From positions 10,729,001 to 10,793,000 of the forward strand of contig JAZBRS010000013.1 of assembly GCA_037176725.1 (NCBI GenBank): a DNA stretch of 64,000 bases. The letters run 5' to 3'. Under the pieces are notes generated by a model that was given only the letters and a program-made list of their open reading frames with translations, ran no database searches and had not been told where the DNA came from. The position numbers and the translations under genes are program-made. This DNA is from Posidonia oceanica (Eukaryota > Streptophyta > Magnoliopsida > Alismatales > Posidoniaceae). Shown here piece after piece: positions 44,764-57,011 of the stretch; the stretch's first letter is position 1, and each line of letters opens with the position of its first letter.

Positions 44764-45169
44764 AGTCCCTCTTTGTTTTAGAAATAACACCACCTGAATA
44801 AGTCAAGTTTGATTTTGTAAAAATTAATACATATAAGGTATGTATTAGTATTCTGATTTATTTATTCTGAATAAGGTATGTTTATTTTTTTGTATAAAAA
44901 TTAATATATATATATAATATGATAATACATACTTTAAATTAGATATATATCTTAATAATCAAGTTAATTATTATTAATATATATATTTTCCATTTATTTC
45001 AATAGTTACTCTGATATGTATTCTACTTTTCACTCAAACCAGAATATATTCTTATATACACTTATTCATTTTTAAAAGAAAATTATTTCCAAACTGAATA
45101 GCAATACTATCAGAATACTAATACTAATACTACTTTATATTTATTCTTATTTTACATTTAAAGAGGAAT
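44764..45169. mobile_element. Tourist-like MITE, copy 3
   Basis: About 406 bp lie between TTA duplicates (44761-44763 and 45170-45172), with ends AGTCCCTCTTTG and ATTCCTCTTTAAATG (right end read inverted). It aligns with copy 2 in the same orientation but lacks about 90 bp. The boundaries are slightly uncertain because the ends have drifted. Confidence 0.75.
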
Positions 45170-45452
45170 TTATAGAAAAACTTACTTTTTTCTCTTCTTT
45201 TTTTTAAGTTCCGAACCTACTAGATTTGAATCGTAACCCTCAAATAATAATCACATACTATGCTTTGCTCGATAGAAAGACGTACTTACACCATATTCTT
45301 CTTTTATTTTGGAATTGTAATACAAAATTCATTTCTAGGATGGTAGACGGAAGAAACAATTCTCAACCTATGGAATTTATTGTTAAGCAGATATACACAA
45401 GCATGAAACTATAAAACGTCACAGGATTTACAACTTGCCAGTCGGATGTTGA

Positions 45453-45864
45453 CAAATTGAAAACAAACCATGTCCGGTTCTTCCAATTGATGAGAAGATT
45501 AGGATACATTTGAATTACAGGGAAACGTATGTTCTGTTTAAGTTCCAACAAGTTACTGGTATATTGGCTATACTGTTAGAGGATACACACATTGGAAAAT
45601 CAACTCAATTACACAAGGTTAGTCATTCAACATATATTTACCCGAGTAATTCCCTTCTACAGTCAGAAAAAATATATGAATTTGATTTTTCTTCCGTTCT
45701 TTTCTCCCCAGGCTGCAACTGGCAAAGAGAATGTGCGAACAAGAAGACAAACTGTCTGGAACCTATTTCCTAGCAACAAAACTTTCGTTCTTGATACAGG
45801 GCTCACGGACTATGATTGTGGAGAGAAATTTGTGAAACCAGAAGCTGGAACATCTATTTTGTAA
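45453..45864 (+). CDS. Unidentified two-exon coding fragment
   Basis: Two open segments keep the same phase across a plausible 94-bp intron. The first is 45453-45617 (PCPVLPIDEKIRIHLNYRET, then YVLFKFQQVTGILAILLEDT), with donor AAG/GTTAGT. The second is 45712-45864 (AATGKENVRTRRQTVWNLFP, then SNKTFVLDTGLTDYDCGEKF), with acceptor CTCCCCAG and ending TAA. Both junctions are in phase 0 and the acceptor is pyrimidine-rich, which favours real exons. The frame upstream is closed by TGA at 45450. No ATG context is convincing, so upstream exons are missing or the piece is a gene fragment. I do not recognise the family. It lies between a MITE and the converging CRK gene. Confidence 0.4.
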
Positions 45865-46055
45865 TATGCTTCACTGCAACGCCGATCCTTGCAATATGCT
45901 TCACTGCGAAAGTGTCATTTTGGAACAATCCTACTGAACATCCTGAAAGGCAATCTGGTTTCTGGCAAAATACCAAATCTCACTCGTTCTCATTCATCAC
46001 TGATTCAAAGCTAAATATGAACCACAGGGTGCCGCCACTCAGATGATGGAGCCGA
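45865..46055. other. Short spacer, probable 3' UTR of the kinase gene
   Basis: The 190 bp between the unidentified plus-strand exons and the minus-strand CRK stop codon contain a direct repeat AATATGCTTCACTGC (45863 and 45893). The 3' UTR of the kinase transcript must begin here. Confidence 0.5.
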
Positions 46056-46196
46056 TCATTGGACCTTTACAAGGGAGCGGCTGGAAGGACCATGCAACAA
46101 CTTGGCAAATCCAAGGAAGCTCAGCTTCCCATCCGTATGTCTGATCCATTCATTGAGAACAGCATGGAGAGGCACAGACGGGCCAAGACCAAGTTC
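46056..46196 (-). CDS. CRK final coding exon
   Basis: Encodes [20 protein letters not shown], then [16 protein letters not shown], and ends with TGA. The acceptor reads TTTCAG. It is separated from the preceding exon by 7.3 kb of intron. Confidence 0.9.
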   Translation of the reverse strand, partial: ELGLGPSVPLHAVLNEWIRHTDGKLSFLGFAKLLHGPSSRSLVKVQ

Positions 46197-49100
46197 CTGA
46201 AATTGAAAAGGAATTAAAGGTTTAATTAAGAGCAAAGCAGTTTACCAGGAGAAATAAGATTGAGGCAACTAAGCACAAATTGTGACTGCCAGCGGGAGGC
46301 TGCTGAAAACACATACAACATGCTGACAACAGTTATTTCGTTAAATTCCTTGCCAAATAAAAAGTTTTTGGTTATCCATAGATGAATTATAAGACAGTTT
46401 AATGAAAAGTGCATGGGTCATAAATAAGCTGATACTCATTTGCCCATATAAGTATAGATATGCACACAATACATAAGCTCAAGTATGTCCAAGGGTGTAA
46501 CATAGAGAAGTCATGCTATGCTCTCTTTAAATATTATTCTTCCTACACTATATCTGTTCACTAACATATATCAAGCGTAGATTACACCTTGGTGCCTCGA
46601 TGTGTGGGTGAATTCACAATTTGATACTCGAAATGTTTCGAAATAGACACTTCAGTTTCTCGTCGTTTCTCAAATGCTCATAACACCTAACATCATTAAC
46701 AATGTTCCTTTCAAAAGAAAAAGGAAACACCATTAACAGTGTTAGCGATTAGAGCATTATACCCTTGATATATACCGGTCACACGAACCTAAACTCACAT
46801 CGTCTTTCCCCTCCTCCATCATTGAATTGTTTGTCGCTGATGGAAGCCATAACGCCTCCCTCCTCCCCCTATCGCATTGGTGTCACACCAGATCAGAAGA
46901 AATCTAAGCACAAACCTAAGCACAAGAGACCTCGTTCAACAAGCATTTCAGGAGGACGAATAGCAACAACAAGATGAAGAAATCAAAACCCCCATCCTTC
47001 TCGTGCCGCTGCCTCGTAGGAATCCTCAAGACTCTCTCCTCTATTGGGTATTCATGACTTTCTAGACAGGTGACATCATGTGATGGGAGTTTACGTACTT
47101 GGTGGAAGGAAATGTTTAGGTACTGAAGTGTGCGTTTCATAAAGTTAGGTATTCTGTTTTTCACTTGATCTTGTTGCTGTTCCGTGCACTGCAGCTAGTG
47201 CAGCTGATTTCGTTACGTAGCTCTTATGTGTTTAAGAGCACTTTTTTTATAGATGTTGGATATTATAATACAGGTATGAAGTGTGTTATATAAAGGACAT
47301 TTCTCTAAGATTTCAACACACAACCATATAATATCTCTTTCAATTCTTTTGCCTTATTTTGAAAGACTCCATCCATAAGAGCAAAGATGGTTGCTGTAGA
47401 GATACATACGAGAAACGCTTCTGTATCAAGATCGACAACATGACGACATCGGATAAGTCCTATATAGCCTATCAAGTGGTATTAGAGTCATGTTTTTAGC
47501 GTTATTTTTGAATTTTGGGGAGGATTTCATCATATGGTTTTGTTTGTGTACATCTGGTTTTCGTGTACAACGATGACATCATGAGGAAAATGTATTAAAT
47601 GGAATATCCAACCTTTTTGGTCGTGTGGATGTCATTTTCCGACCATTCTTGTACGTTCCCGCAACCAGGACAGTTTTTCAGGCCACACACGAGACAGAAT
47701 TGACGTTTTCCGGCTATCTAGGCCGCTTTAAACGGTCGGAATGGCCTTTTAAAGTCTTTTCCTGACTGCCGATAGCCGGATTTGGCCTGCCATCATGGCC
47801 ATTTCTGAGCGCCTCCTAAGCACCCAACTGGAGGTCGGGCGCCTGGGAGGCGCCCCTGCGACGGCCGAGTGTCTGCAGAGGCCGCCACCCTTTCTCCTTT
47901 CCATTTTTGAGACTAGTTAGGGTTTTTAGGTTTTGTGGGTAAATGGATCTAGGGCATTTACCCGATCCACCTATGTATTTTATTATGTGATAATTACATA
48001 TTAGTCCCTGCAGTTATGTTTTCTTACCTCTGAGTTTTATTTTAATTGGAGAACTCAATAAAGTCCTCTGATTTAATGAAAACCCCACAGAAATCTATTA
48101 TTCCTTTTAAGTCTTGAGTTTTCTGGTTGTAACATTCAAGTTATCTATTATTATGAAAAACTCTGTAAGTTGCTGAAATATATGTTAGGTCCCTAAAGTT
48201 TAAATATTTGTTCCAGAATGGAATTTTGCATGATCATAATATAGTTTATGTTAGAATAAACTACTGCTATTTATTTTAATTTCATTTAAGTCCATGTTTC
48301 TATGCTTTAATGATTAAATGTTTCTAGAAAGCATGTTTAAGGGTGATTTAGACTGAAATTTTGAACTTAATTATATGAATATTTTATCAATGTGGTTTTT
48401 ACATATTTTGGATAAATAGATAATTAATTTTGTATATTACATCTAAGGACAAATTGGACCTATGTGTGACAGTTTTATATCCATGCTATCAAGGAACATG
48501 CTTTAGTTATTTTAACATGTCATAAAGTTATTTTAGCATGATTAAAGAGGTTTTACATATATTCTGTCCAACTTTAAGGTTTCACGAATGCCACGTAATT
48601 TTTACTTTTAATTTGGATGACTTGGAATCTCACCTACGTGACATCAAGTAAAAAAAATTGATTGTATTAATTATATAAGTCTAGATTTAAATCTAACAAG
48701 GATGGTGTTAAAACTTGTATTTAGATAAATGAGATTAACAAGTCTTCACCAACGTGAAATTGTTATACTTATATCTAAATAGGTGAAATAATTCTGTTTG
48801 TATAATTAATATGGAACATTTTAATATCCAACGATGCTATGTTACATAGACATTTATACATGAAGAATTAGTTTCATGTTTTATTTAATTTATAATATGT
48901 TATTTCATCTGCCAACGTAGAGTTATGATGATACTATTGTTAAATGCTAAGTTTTAATATGAGTAATTTTTGTAGCTTTTTTGTTGATAGAAGCATGATT
49001 AGAGTACCTTTGTTGAATGGCACAGATTTCCCAGAATAAAAGGAATTCTTACTGTTTCAATTAGACTTAATGGATTTGGACATTTGCTTTCGAAAGGATT

Positions 49101-52100
49101 TTGCTCCCGCAAAACACATTGAAGAAAATAGTGTGGATGCAAAAGTTCAATATGAAAAATGAGAAAGGTCTAGTAAGTTGTCTCTATCGTTTATGTTATA
49201 GCATGTGTCTAGAGATATTCAAAGTCTCGTGACTTCTAATACTCTGGCAATGGCTTATTTAGAAATGATTGAGCAACAATTTGTTGGATCTGACAAAGTT
49301 AAGGTAGGCGCCTTGATTCAGAGGTTCACTTCCATGCGCTATATAGGAAAGAGAAATAGAAAATACATTAAATTTAACTTCTGTTCCTAGTACTAGCTGG
49401 TGGATTGACTCGGGTGCCATTATGCACATTTCAACCACTTTACGGGGGTTTCTGATAAGGTAGCATCTAACTAAGTGCGAAAGGTTCGTTATTTCGGGAA
49501 ATCGGATGCGATCGCATGTAAAGTCAGTGGGAGATTACATATTCACCTTAGAGTATGGAGAACTGCTGATTTTAAGAGACTGTTTTTATATTCCATCTTT
49601 CTAGAGAAACTTAATATTTGTGATAAAATTAGTTAAAAACCATTATAGCACTTTGTTTAATGCTTATGGAAAAATTGAATGTCTTTAATAAAGAGAAATA
49701 TTCTCATTGCTATAGCTATTATTGATAGATTATTTAAATTGAATGTCTCTTCTAGTTCTGAATCTGCAGTATCTCTAATATGTATTAATAAGAGGAACAG
49801 GGTAAGTAGCACATCAAGTATTTTGTGGTATAGAAGATTGGGAATATTTTAAAAGAGGGTAGAAAGATTGGTGAAAGATGGTCTTTTGGGATCATTGGAT
49901 TTCACTGATTTTGAAACTTGTATTGATTGCATAAAGTCCAAAACAACCAACACATACAGGAAACATGCCACAAAGTGTCAAACTGCTTTAGATTTGATTC
50001 ATACAGATGTTTGTGGACCCTTTAGCCTATGTTCTACAGTCCAGAAATACTTTGTTACTTTTATCGATGACTAGTCTAAGTATATGTATCTTTACCTCAT
50101 TCATGAAAAATCTGAAGTCCCTCAGGTTTTTAAGAACTTCAAATTAGAGATAGAGAAATAATCAAGAAAATCTATCAAGGTAGTCAAATGAGATAGAGGT
50201 AGCGAGTACTATGGCACGCACACCGACATGGGACAAATGCTTGGACTATTTGTGCAGTTTCTTAAGAAAAATGGTATAATACCTCAATATACAATGCCAA
50301 GCAAATCCAACATGAATGGGGTTGCTGAAAGACGAAACAGGACGCTTAAGGAAATGGTTAGGACTATGATAAGTTACTCGACTTTACTAGTCTCAATATG
50401 GGGTGAAGCTTTAAAGACAGCAACACATATTTTAAACAGGGTTCCTACTAAATCTGTAAAGAAAACTCCTTATGAGTTATGGACCAACAGGAAACCTTGT
50501 TTAGGTTACATGCACTTTTGGAGATGCCCAGCTGAAGCTACAATTTACAACCCATATGAGAAATCTCTGGATTCAAGGACAATCAGTGGATACTTCATTG
50601 GTTACCCAGAGAGGTCGAGAGACTACAGATTTTACTGTCCAACACATACCACAAGAATAGTTGAAACAGATAGAGCTGTCTTATTAGAGGATGGTCGTGT
50701 TAGTGGGAGTATCCTTAGGGATTATGTTTTTGAGGAATCTCAGGAAGATGTTATTGTTCCTAATCAGGTTTCTGGGGACAATAATGTCTATCCTACTCAA
50801 GAGATTGAGACGTATTTGCCATTTATTGTTCCGATGAACAATATTTCATAGGTAATTACACCAGCTCAAGAACAACCACATGAACAACCAATTGAAGAGT
50901 CTATTGTTGATCCACATGTTCAGGTTTTACATGAGGATTAAGAGACCAATTTAAGAAGATCCAACAGACAAAAAGAATCAGCTATTCCTTCAAATTATGT
51001 GGTATATTTATTTGATGAGGACATGGAACGATGGATCGACGATCCAGTAACGTTTTCACAGGCTGTTAATTGTATGGACTCTGATAGTTGGTTGTAAGTC
51101 ATGAAAGAAGAGCTTGTCTCTATGGATTGCAATCAAGTTTAAGAACTCATTCAATTACCTTTGGAAAAGAAATCAGTTGGTTGTAAATGGGTCTATAAAA
51201 CTAAAAGGAATTCAAAGGGATCAATTGAACGGTATAAGGCTAGACTAGTGGCAAAGGGTTTCACACAAAGGGAGGGCATTGATTATTATGAGGCTTATTC
51301 TTCAGTTTCCTCAAAGGATTCATTAAGAATAGTTATGGCCTTAGTAGTTCATTTTGATTTAGAGCTACATCAGATGGATGTGAAAACAGCTTTCTTAAAT
51401 GACGAATTAGGCGAAGAAGTGGACATGCAATAGTTTCAAGGTTTTGAGATTAAAGGAAAGGAACATATAGTTTGCAAGCTAAAGAAATCTATATATGGGC
51501 TCAAGCAAGCTTCTAGACAATGGTACTTCAAATTTAATGAAGTTATTATGTCCTTTGGGTTTAAGGAAAACATTGTTGATCAATGTATATATCTGAAGGA
51601 AAGTGGAAGCGAATGAATACTGCTTGTCCTGTATGTAGATGATATTCTACTTGCAAGTATAAGTCTTAGTTTATTAAGGGAGACTAAATATTTTCTATCT
51701 AATAACTTTGATATGAAGGACATGGATGAAGCCCATTATATTATTGGGATAGAAATTCACCGTAATAGGTATCTGGGTATACTCTGGCTGTCTCAGAAGT
51801 CTTACATATCAAGTGTGTTAAAGAGGTTTTCAATGGAAAATTGTGCTCCTGGTAAGACACCGATTGTAAAGGGTGATAAACTAAGAAAATTGCAAGGACC
51901 TCAATCAGATTTAGAAAGACTTGCAATGAAGGATAAATCATATGCTGCATTAATTGGATGTCTCAACTGTGCACAAATATTTACTTGACTAGTTCTAACT
52001 TTTGTCACTGGATATTTGGGAAGATATCAAAGTGATCTAGGACTTTCACATTGGCAAGCTGTAAAGAAGGTTTTGAGATATCTGTAAGGAACTAAATATC

Positions 52101-55100
52101 TCATGCTCACATACAAACGATTAGATCAACTAGAAGTTATGGGATTCTTTGACTTGGATTTTGTTAGGTGTATTGATACAAGAAAATCCACTTCTTGATA
52201 TATTTTTTTATTTACTGAGGGAACTGTCTCATAGTCCAGTACCAAACAGAAGACAGTTGCTGCTTTCACTATGGAGGCTGAGTATGTAGCTTGCTATATG
52301 GCATCTTCGCAAGCTATTTGGATACGTAACTTTATTTAAGAGTTATGGGCTCTGTAGAGAAACCCATAAAGATATAATGTGATAATGAGGCGGCAGTTAA
52401 ATTCTTTAATAACAACAGAGTTCTAGAGCATGCAAGCATATGAAGGTCAAGTTCTTGATTGTAAAAGAGAGAATTAGAGATCATTTGGTGTCTATTGAGC
52501 ATGTTAGAACTGATTCAATGCTAGCTGATCCTCTTACAAATGCACTTCCTCCTGGTACCTACAATGAATATGTGCTTAAAATGAGTTTAGTCAGTTCTTT
52601 TGAGATTTTGCTTTGATGGTTTAGACACTGATGTAATATGTGATATCACGTTTGTTTGATGATCTCTGTTTAGTAGTTCTTATTTTGTTTAAATATTGAA
52701 CTATTGTTTTATCATTGGATAACTTAAAGAGAATAAACTTTACTTTTATTGTCGTGACATTTGTAAGTTTATTCATGAAGTATTGATTGCCACATAAAGT
52801 GTTCAATTGTAACTTCAATCTTAGATATCTTAGTACATGGAAGGGACATACATTTTGACATTGTATTACCGCTATGACTAGTATCTATGAGGGTTGTTAT
52901 TTTTGAATGAAGATTAATATGTCTTGTTAAGCAATTAGAAAGTAAGTTAGATAAGTCAAGTAGGAGATTGTTGGACCTCAGTCTAAATGTTCAACTTATG
53001 TGACTTAACCAACTTGATTAGTGGACTAGCTTAATTGTAAGACATATTAGATTAAGTGGTGTATGAGGGATATTATATCATAACTATGGAGTGTGCTATA
53101 TAAGAGACATCTCTTTAGGGTTTCAACTTTCAACACACAACCATATAACATCTCTTCCAGCTCTTTTACTTTTGCTTTGAGAGATTCCTTCCATATGAGC
53201 AGAAGTAGTTGCTGTGAGTATACATACGAGGAACGCTTCCGTATCAAAATCGATGACATGACGACATCGGGTAAGTCCCATATAACCTATCAGTGGACAC
53301 ATAACTGATCTATCAATGCATACTCATTTACCTTTCAAAAAAAAGAGTAATGTACTAAATTGTGAGTTGTTCAAACATCGAGGAAGCAAAGTGTAATTAG
53401 GAAGAAAACTGTAATTAGGAAGAAAACTGTAATTTACGTTTTTTATATAATTTCTTCACCATGTTCGTTCCATAGTTTCCATTACATTCATGTGATACTA
53501 GTTGTTTCCTGACGTAATGTAAATAAGTGTTCCAAAACATACCGAAGCAAGTTCATCAATGACAATAGCCTTGTTACCATCCTTCTCAAAAATCTCATAG
53601 GCACACCGAACATGTTGCTCCCAGCTACTTAGACTTTCAAGCTGATGCACACGCAATGTAGCTGCACAGAATTCAACAAAGTCCATCTTTCTGTATTGAA
53701 GTGCGCTTAGCTGAGATGGAAGATAGCAAATGTAGTACCATTAATAACTAACATATAACCATGAAAAGCAAAAGATTGCATTCTGAGACTTCAGCTTATG
53801 TGAATAATGATATACATACTGAGACAAGGAGGTCAGAAGCACGAAAGTTTTTCATTGCTTCTGTTGCATTTTTCATCAATGCCTGCCCAGACAGGAAAAT
53901 TTAAGGCGAAAAGCTTCTTCATAAAATTTTTTCCCTATTTAGAAAGATTAATCTTAAGAGACTAACCAGCTTGACATTCTCAAGTGTAATGCAACCCTCA
54001 TTTGGATCAAGAAGTGCAAACTGCTCTTTAAAGTAGAATAGTTCATCAACAGTTAAAGTTTTTGACAGAGCCTGCGATTTAAAAATAAAACAAAATGGGA
54101 ACTGTCAAGAGCTTTAAAAGAGGACAACACATAAAATAATAATGACCATTAAAATGTCAAACAAACTGCAATTCTTAAAAGAACATTTGTTTCTACTTGA
54201 GTTGAAAAGTTCTACATAAAGGACAGGGGACTTCCATCCAATAGTTGATCTCCTATGTTTCTTTTAAAGAGGTGCAGATGTTGGATGTTTCCAGCCCTTC
54301 TTTTTGGGGGAGAAAATGTGAAAAAATACTAGATTTTGTAGATGAACATCCTGGCTATCACAAAGCTCAAAAGTGTGTGGTACAGGTGTTGATAGGAAAG
54401 GTGCTTATCAGCAAGTATAACAACAACAAAAAACAGATGGATAGAAACTAATGGAAGGATAATTGGGCAAATAGGCCACAATGGAAGATCTAACTGAGTC
54501 TTCCATTAAAAATCTTGCCTACTCCAAACAATCTAAACAACAGCATGTCAGAGCGTCTAGCATTCAACCCAACACTAAATTGCTCCTGGAATCCACCTTA
54601 AGAGAAGTGGAGAACACTGAAAATAATGAGTTTTGCTAATTATTTTGAGCATTCACCAAAACAGATCCAAAGCAATTTCTGGATGGGTCTGACCGGGATT
54701 TTTAGAGAATTGGATGTTTTTGCTAGTGCAAGTGCAACTTCTTACTACTAGGTTCGTGTTGTCGTCAATAAGACCATGCAGAATAGAAATACTTTTCTAA
54801 ACGTTTCAAGACAACCACACCGTTATTTATGGATACAAAGGAAACAGATGTCTCATAGTAAAGGAAGATATGGTTGCACACTTGCACATTTTCATATCAG
54901 TAAAATAAAAGCACTACTAAATTTATGGAGTTCAGTTACCATAGTGATTTATGAAAAACTAAATGCTCCATTATCAATTTGGTATTCATTCCATCTATTT
55001 CTAGATATTGGCAGTTAAAATATGCAAGAACAACTAATTAATTGTCATTTGTCAAAAAGATCTGAGGAAATTCATTTTCTTCAGCAACTAGTATACTTCA

Positions 55101-56596
55101 CAGGTACTATTTTGCTCAGTTTTTTTTTATTCTTAACAATGTAGATTTCTAAATAACAAGTTATTACATTTGTAAGGATGACAATATATTAGAAATAATA
55201 GGAAAAATATGTAGAGTGGTGATGGGGATATCAGTAAAAATCATAAGGGCTAGTTCTAGTGCAAAAGGTCATTTGGTTCGCATCTCTAGATGCAGTTCCA
55301 CCAGAAGACATCCACATAAAGGAAAGAAGAAACACTTAAACAGAAAATAACAATTAATGGCGTTATAATTATTATAAGCACTCTGTTGATACTAACCCTC
55401 AATGCATCCTTCCGCAGAGATGATGAACGTATATAGGCCTTCATGAGTGTAAATAACAGAATATCCAGGGGCATTTTAATGTTAGTGGAACTCCTTATCC
55501 AACGATGGCCTGAGTAAATAAAGTGGCATAAATCTGTATGCAACTAATGCAAGAGAGTAAAATAACATTATCATTTTTTCTGCAAACAAGAAAGGGGGCA
55601 ATTACTCAGAGCCTGAGCAGCAGACATTCTTCTTCGAGGATCTTTGCTCAGCAAGTGCTTAACAAAATCTTTTGCTTCGTAAGAAAGAGATGACCAAGGT
55701 GGTTCATTAAAACTTGGATCAGCTTTTAGTACAACCCTAAATATTCCAGATTCAGTTCTAGCCCAGAATGGGCGACTTCCACAAAGTAGGATGTAAACAA
55801 TAACTCCAATACTCCACACATCTGCCTCGGTGCTGTAAGACCTATGTAGAACTTCAGGTGCCACGTAATAAGCACTTCCTACAATGTCATTGAGCCTTTC
55901 CTCTGCAAATATACTTGAAGGATCAGAATGTATATATTTATAGAACAGAGCATTTGTTCTGCTTTAGGAAGTTAAACAAATTAAAGAAACTGGAAAATAT
56001 CTATTGAGACAAACCTGGCTTGACAAAATCTGATAAACCAAAATCTATGACCTTCAGCTGGGAATTGTCATCTTCAGAAGTGAAAAGGAAATTCTGATCA
56101 AGAATGAATAGTAGTTATATACAGGGTCGAGAATAAACAGAAGAACCATCCAACAACATTAGCAATACATCAAATAATTGCACAATACAGAAGAAAACAG
56201 TCGATATTCTAAGCTACACTCAGTTTATACAGAAGAAAACAGTCGATATTCTAAGCTACACTCAGTTTATCTTTTAAATACCGAAGGAAAGTTCATGCTT
56301 AATTTTAAGGTATTGAAATATCCACTCTAATTTACCTCAGGTTTAAGATCTCGGTGAACGACACCTTGAAGATGAAAAAATGCAACAACATTCAATATTT
56401 GCACTACGATGACCTTAGCATCATCTTCAGAATATTTTCCACCCCTGTTCAAGAAGTACGAGTTGGATGCAGTCATAAGCTTCAAATGTGTAAATTAAAG
56501 TGGACTTTATTATTAAATTTTAGCATAAAATCAAATGTCTACTAGAATAAATACCTTGATAATATCCTATCCAGAAGTTCCCCTCCTTCACAAAAT
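46056..56596 (-). CDS. CDPK-related protein kinase (CRK), 3' nine exons
   Basis: CRKs are Ser/Thr kinases related to calcium-dependent kinases but with degenerate EF-hands; family members are typically membrane-anchored by N-terminal acylation and can bind calmodulin. Nine exons join in phase: 56596-56555, 56444-56336, 56093-56015, 55902-55606, 55509-55397, 54071-53967, 53882-53820, 53710-53543 and 46196-46056. They encode about 372 residues from [14 protein letters not shown] to [15 protein letters not shown]. Visible are the catalytic loop [19 protein letters not shown] (DFG), [11 protein letters not shown] (APE), the VPLDIL-like junction region ([20 protein letters not shown]) and CRK-type EF-like repeats ([35 protein letters not shown]). 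All visible exons lack stops and shifts and have GT-AG borders, so the gene may be functional. The glycine loop, VAIK lysine exon and start lie beyond 64000. Confidence 0.92.
47254..47474 (+). repeat. 5' LTR of copia element C (internally deleted)
   Basis: Ends GCCTATCA before the primer site. It shares GACATGACGACATCGG-type wording with 52969-53292 and 58019-58337, but about 100 bp near the start are absent. Confidence 0.85.
47475..48994 (+). other. Untranslated leader of copia element C
   Basis: No coding capacity. It contains a GC-rich start (CTCCTAAGCACCCAACTGG) and an AT-rich remainder, closely matching 58338-59865 of element E, so it is a conserved part of this family and not random spacer. 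Confidence 0.75.
48995..52616 (+). pseudogene. Copia element C gag-pol, heavily interrupted
   Basis: The start [14 protein letters not shown] is broken by TAA after nine codons. Most of gag and the zinc knuckle are missing: compared with element E the sequence jumps from [10 protein letters not shown] (49380) to the protease region [11 protein letters not shown]. The integrase ([25 protein letters not shown]), reverse transcriptase ([39 protein letters not shown] near 51632-51658) and RNase H follow, with stops at many points, including near 50070, 51432 and 51615. Confidence 0.88.
52969..53292 (+). repeat. 3' LTR of copia element C
   Basis: A 324-bp LTR runs TGTTGGACCTCAG to ACCTATCA. It is the complete form of this LTR family, matching 58019-58337. 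Confidence 0.88.
53543..53710 (-). CDS. CRK exon (EF-hand-like region, second half)
   Basis: Encodes [40 protein letters not shown] and [16 protein letters not shown], with acceptor CATCTCAG and donor GTATGT; 168 bp in phase 0. The DGNK loop lacks several calcium ligands expected of a working EF-hand. Confidence 0.9.
53820..53882 (-). CDS. CRK exon [25 protein letters not shown]
   Basis: A 63-bp exon encodes 21 residues starting [13 protein letters not shown]. The acceptor is TGGGCAG and the donor GTATGT. Confidence 0.88.
53967..54071 (-). CDS. CRK exon (EF-hand-like region, first half)
   Basis: Encodes [20 protein letters not shown] followed by [15 protein letters not shown], with borders CGCAG and GTTAGT. 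The CRK-type [11 protein letters not shown] loop departs from the EF-hand consensus. Confidence 0.9.
54072..55396 (-). other. CRK intron, 1.3 kb
   Basis: AT-rich intron sequence between the EF-hand exons and the junction exon. Small plus-strand frames (54245, 54776) have no domain and are ignored. Confidence 0.7.
55397..55509 (-). CDS. CRK exon (end of kinase domain, autoinhibitory junction)
   Basis: Encodes [20 protein letters not shown] followed by [18 protein letters not shown]. This matches the segment that links the kinase domain to the EF-like part and includes the region that binds calmodulin in the family. Acceptor TTACTCAG, donor GTTAGT. Confidence 0.9.
55606..55902 (-). CDS. CRK exon (kinase subdomains VIII-XI)
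   Basis: Encodes [40 protein letters not shown] and [14 protein letters not shown]. Contains APE, DVWSIGV and the conserved arginine of subdomain XI. Borders TTTGCAG and GTAATT. Confidence 0.93.
56015..56093 (-). CDS. CRK exon (DFG region)
   Basis: Encodes [20 protein letters not shown] followed by SDFVKP, with the magnesium-binding DFG. Borders TGATCAG and GTTTGT. Confidence 0.93.
56336..56444 (-). CDS. CRK exon (catalytic loop)
   Basis: Encodes [20 protein letters not shown], then [16 protein letters not shown]. The HRDLKPEN asparagine is supplied by the next exon. Borders GAACAG and GTAAAT. Confidence 0.93.
56555..56596 (-). CDS. CRK exon (first visible, hinge region)
   Basis: A 42-bp exon encodes [14 protein letters not shown], the kinase hinge and start of subdomain V. 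It begins in phase with the last base of a codon, so a further upstream exon is required. No such exon could be found between 56597 and 64000. Confidence 0.9.
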
Positions 56597-57011
56597 CTGA
56601 ATGCAACAGTAAATTAATACAAAAGATTACACCCCTTATCTTTCAATTTATCTTTCAATATTATTATTAGAATTAGAATACACTGAAAGTCAATCCCATA
56701 GATATAATAATTAGGGAATGACAATAAAAAAACCATAAAGTATAGTTGTTTCTCCGGCACACATGTTTAATAGTCTTTATTCGGCATTGTATTCTGTGCT
56801 ACATGATCAATATTGGTAAAGATTCACAGGATCAACCAGTGATGTAAAAAAGATCAGTTGTTTCATCCATAATCTACAATGGTGCCAACATCTGTTGAGT
56901 TTTGTATCTTGAATGAGCTGAAAACGGCCTGGCGAACATCCGCTGAGTCACTACTAAGATCAGAACTTTTGTGGACGTCCATCTAGCCCGCTGCAACAAC
57001 TAGGAGAAAAA

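Larger units (their letters stand above)
47254..53292 (+). mobile_element. Ty1/copia element C inside the CRK intron
   Basis: The 6039-bp element lies antisense to the kinase gene. The 5' LTR (47254-47474) is shortened relative to the 3' LTR (52969-53292): the segment between TGTTGGA and TATTATA is missing. The primer site AGTGGTATTAGAGTCATG follows directly, and AGTAGGAGAT precedes the 3' LTR. A 1.5-kb non-coding leader separates the LTR from gag. Same family as element E (58019 to the window end). Flanking five-base sequences (ATAGA and GTGGA) agree only partly. Confidence 0.88.
46197..53542 (-). other. CRK last intron, 7.3 kb
   Basis: The donor is GTATGT below 53543 and the acceptor CAG above 46196. 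Host intron sequence is confined to 46197-47253 and 53293-53542; the rest is a copia element. The 46765-46977 frame and its minus-strand counterpart are not credible genes. Confidence 0.85.

Noticed and set aside
46765..46977. 70-aa frame with Lys/Pro/Ser-rich tail in the CRK intron
   Set aside because: Low complexity, no splice context, and within an intron of a well-supported gene.
56597..56892. Search for the CRK exon upstream of FCEGGELL
   Set aside because: No segment with the expected N-lobe wording and splice sites was seen on the minus strand; the next exon must lie beyond the retroelements.
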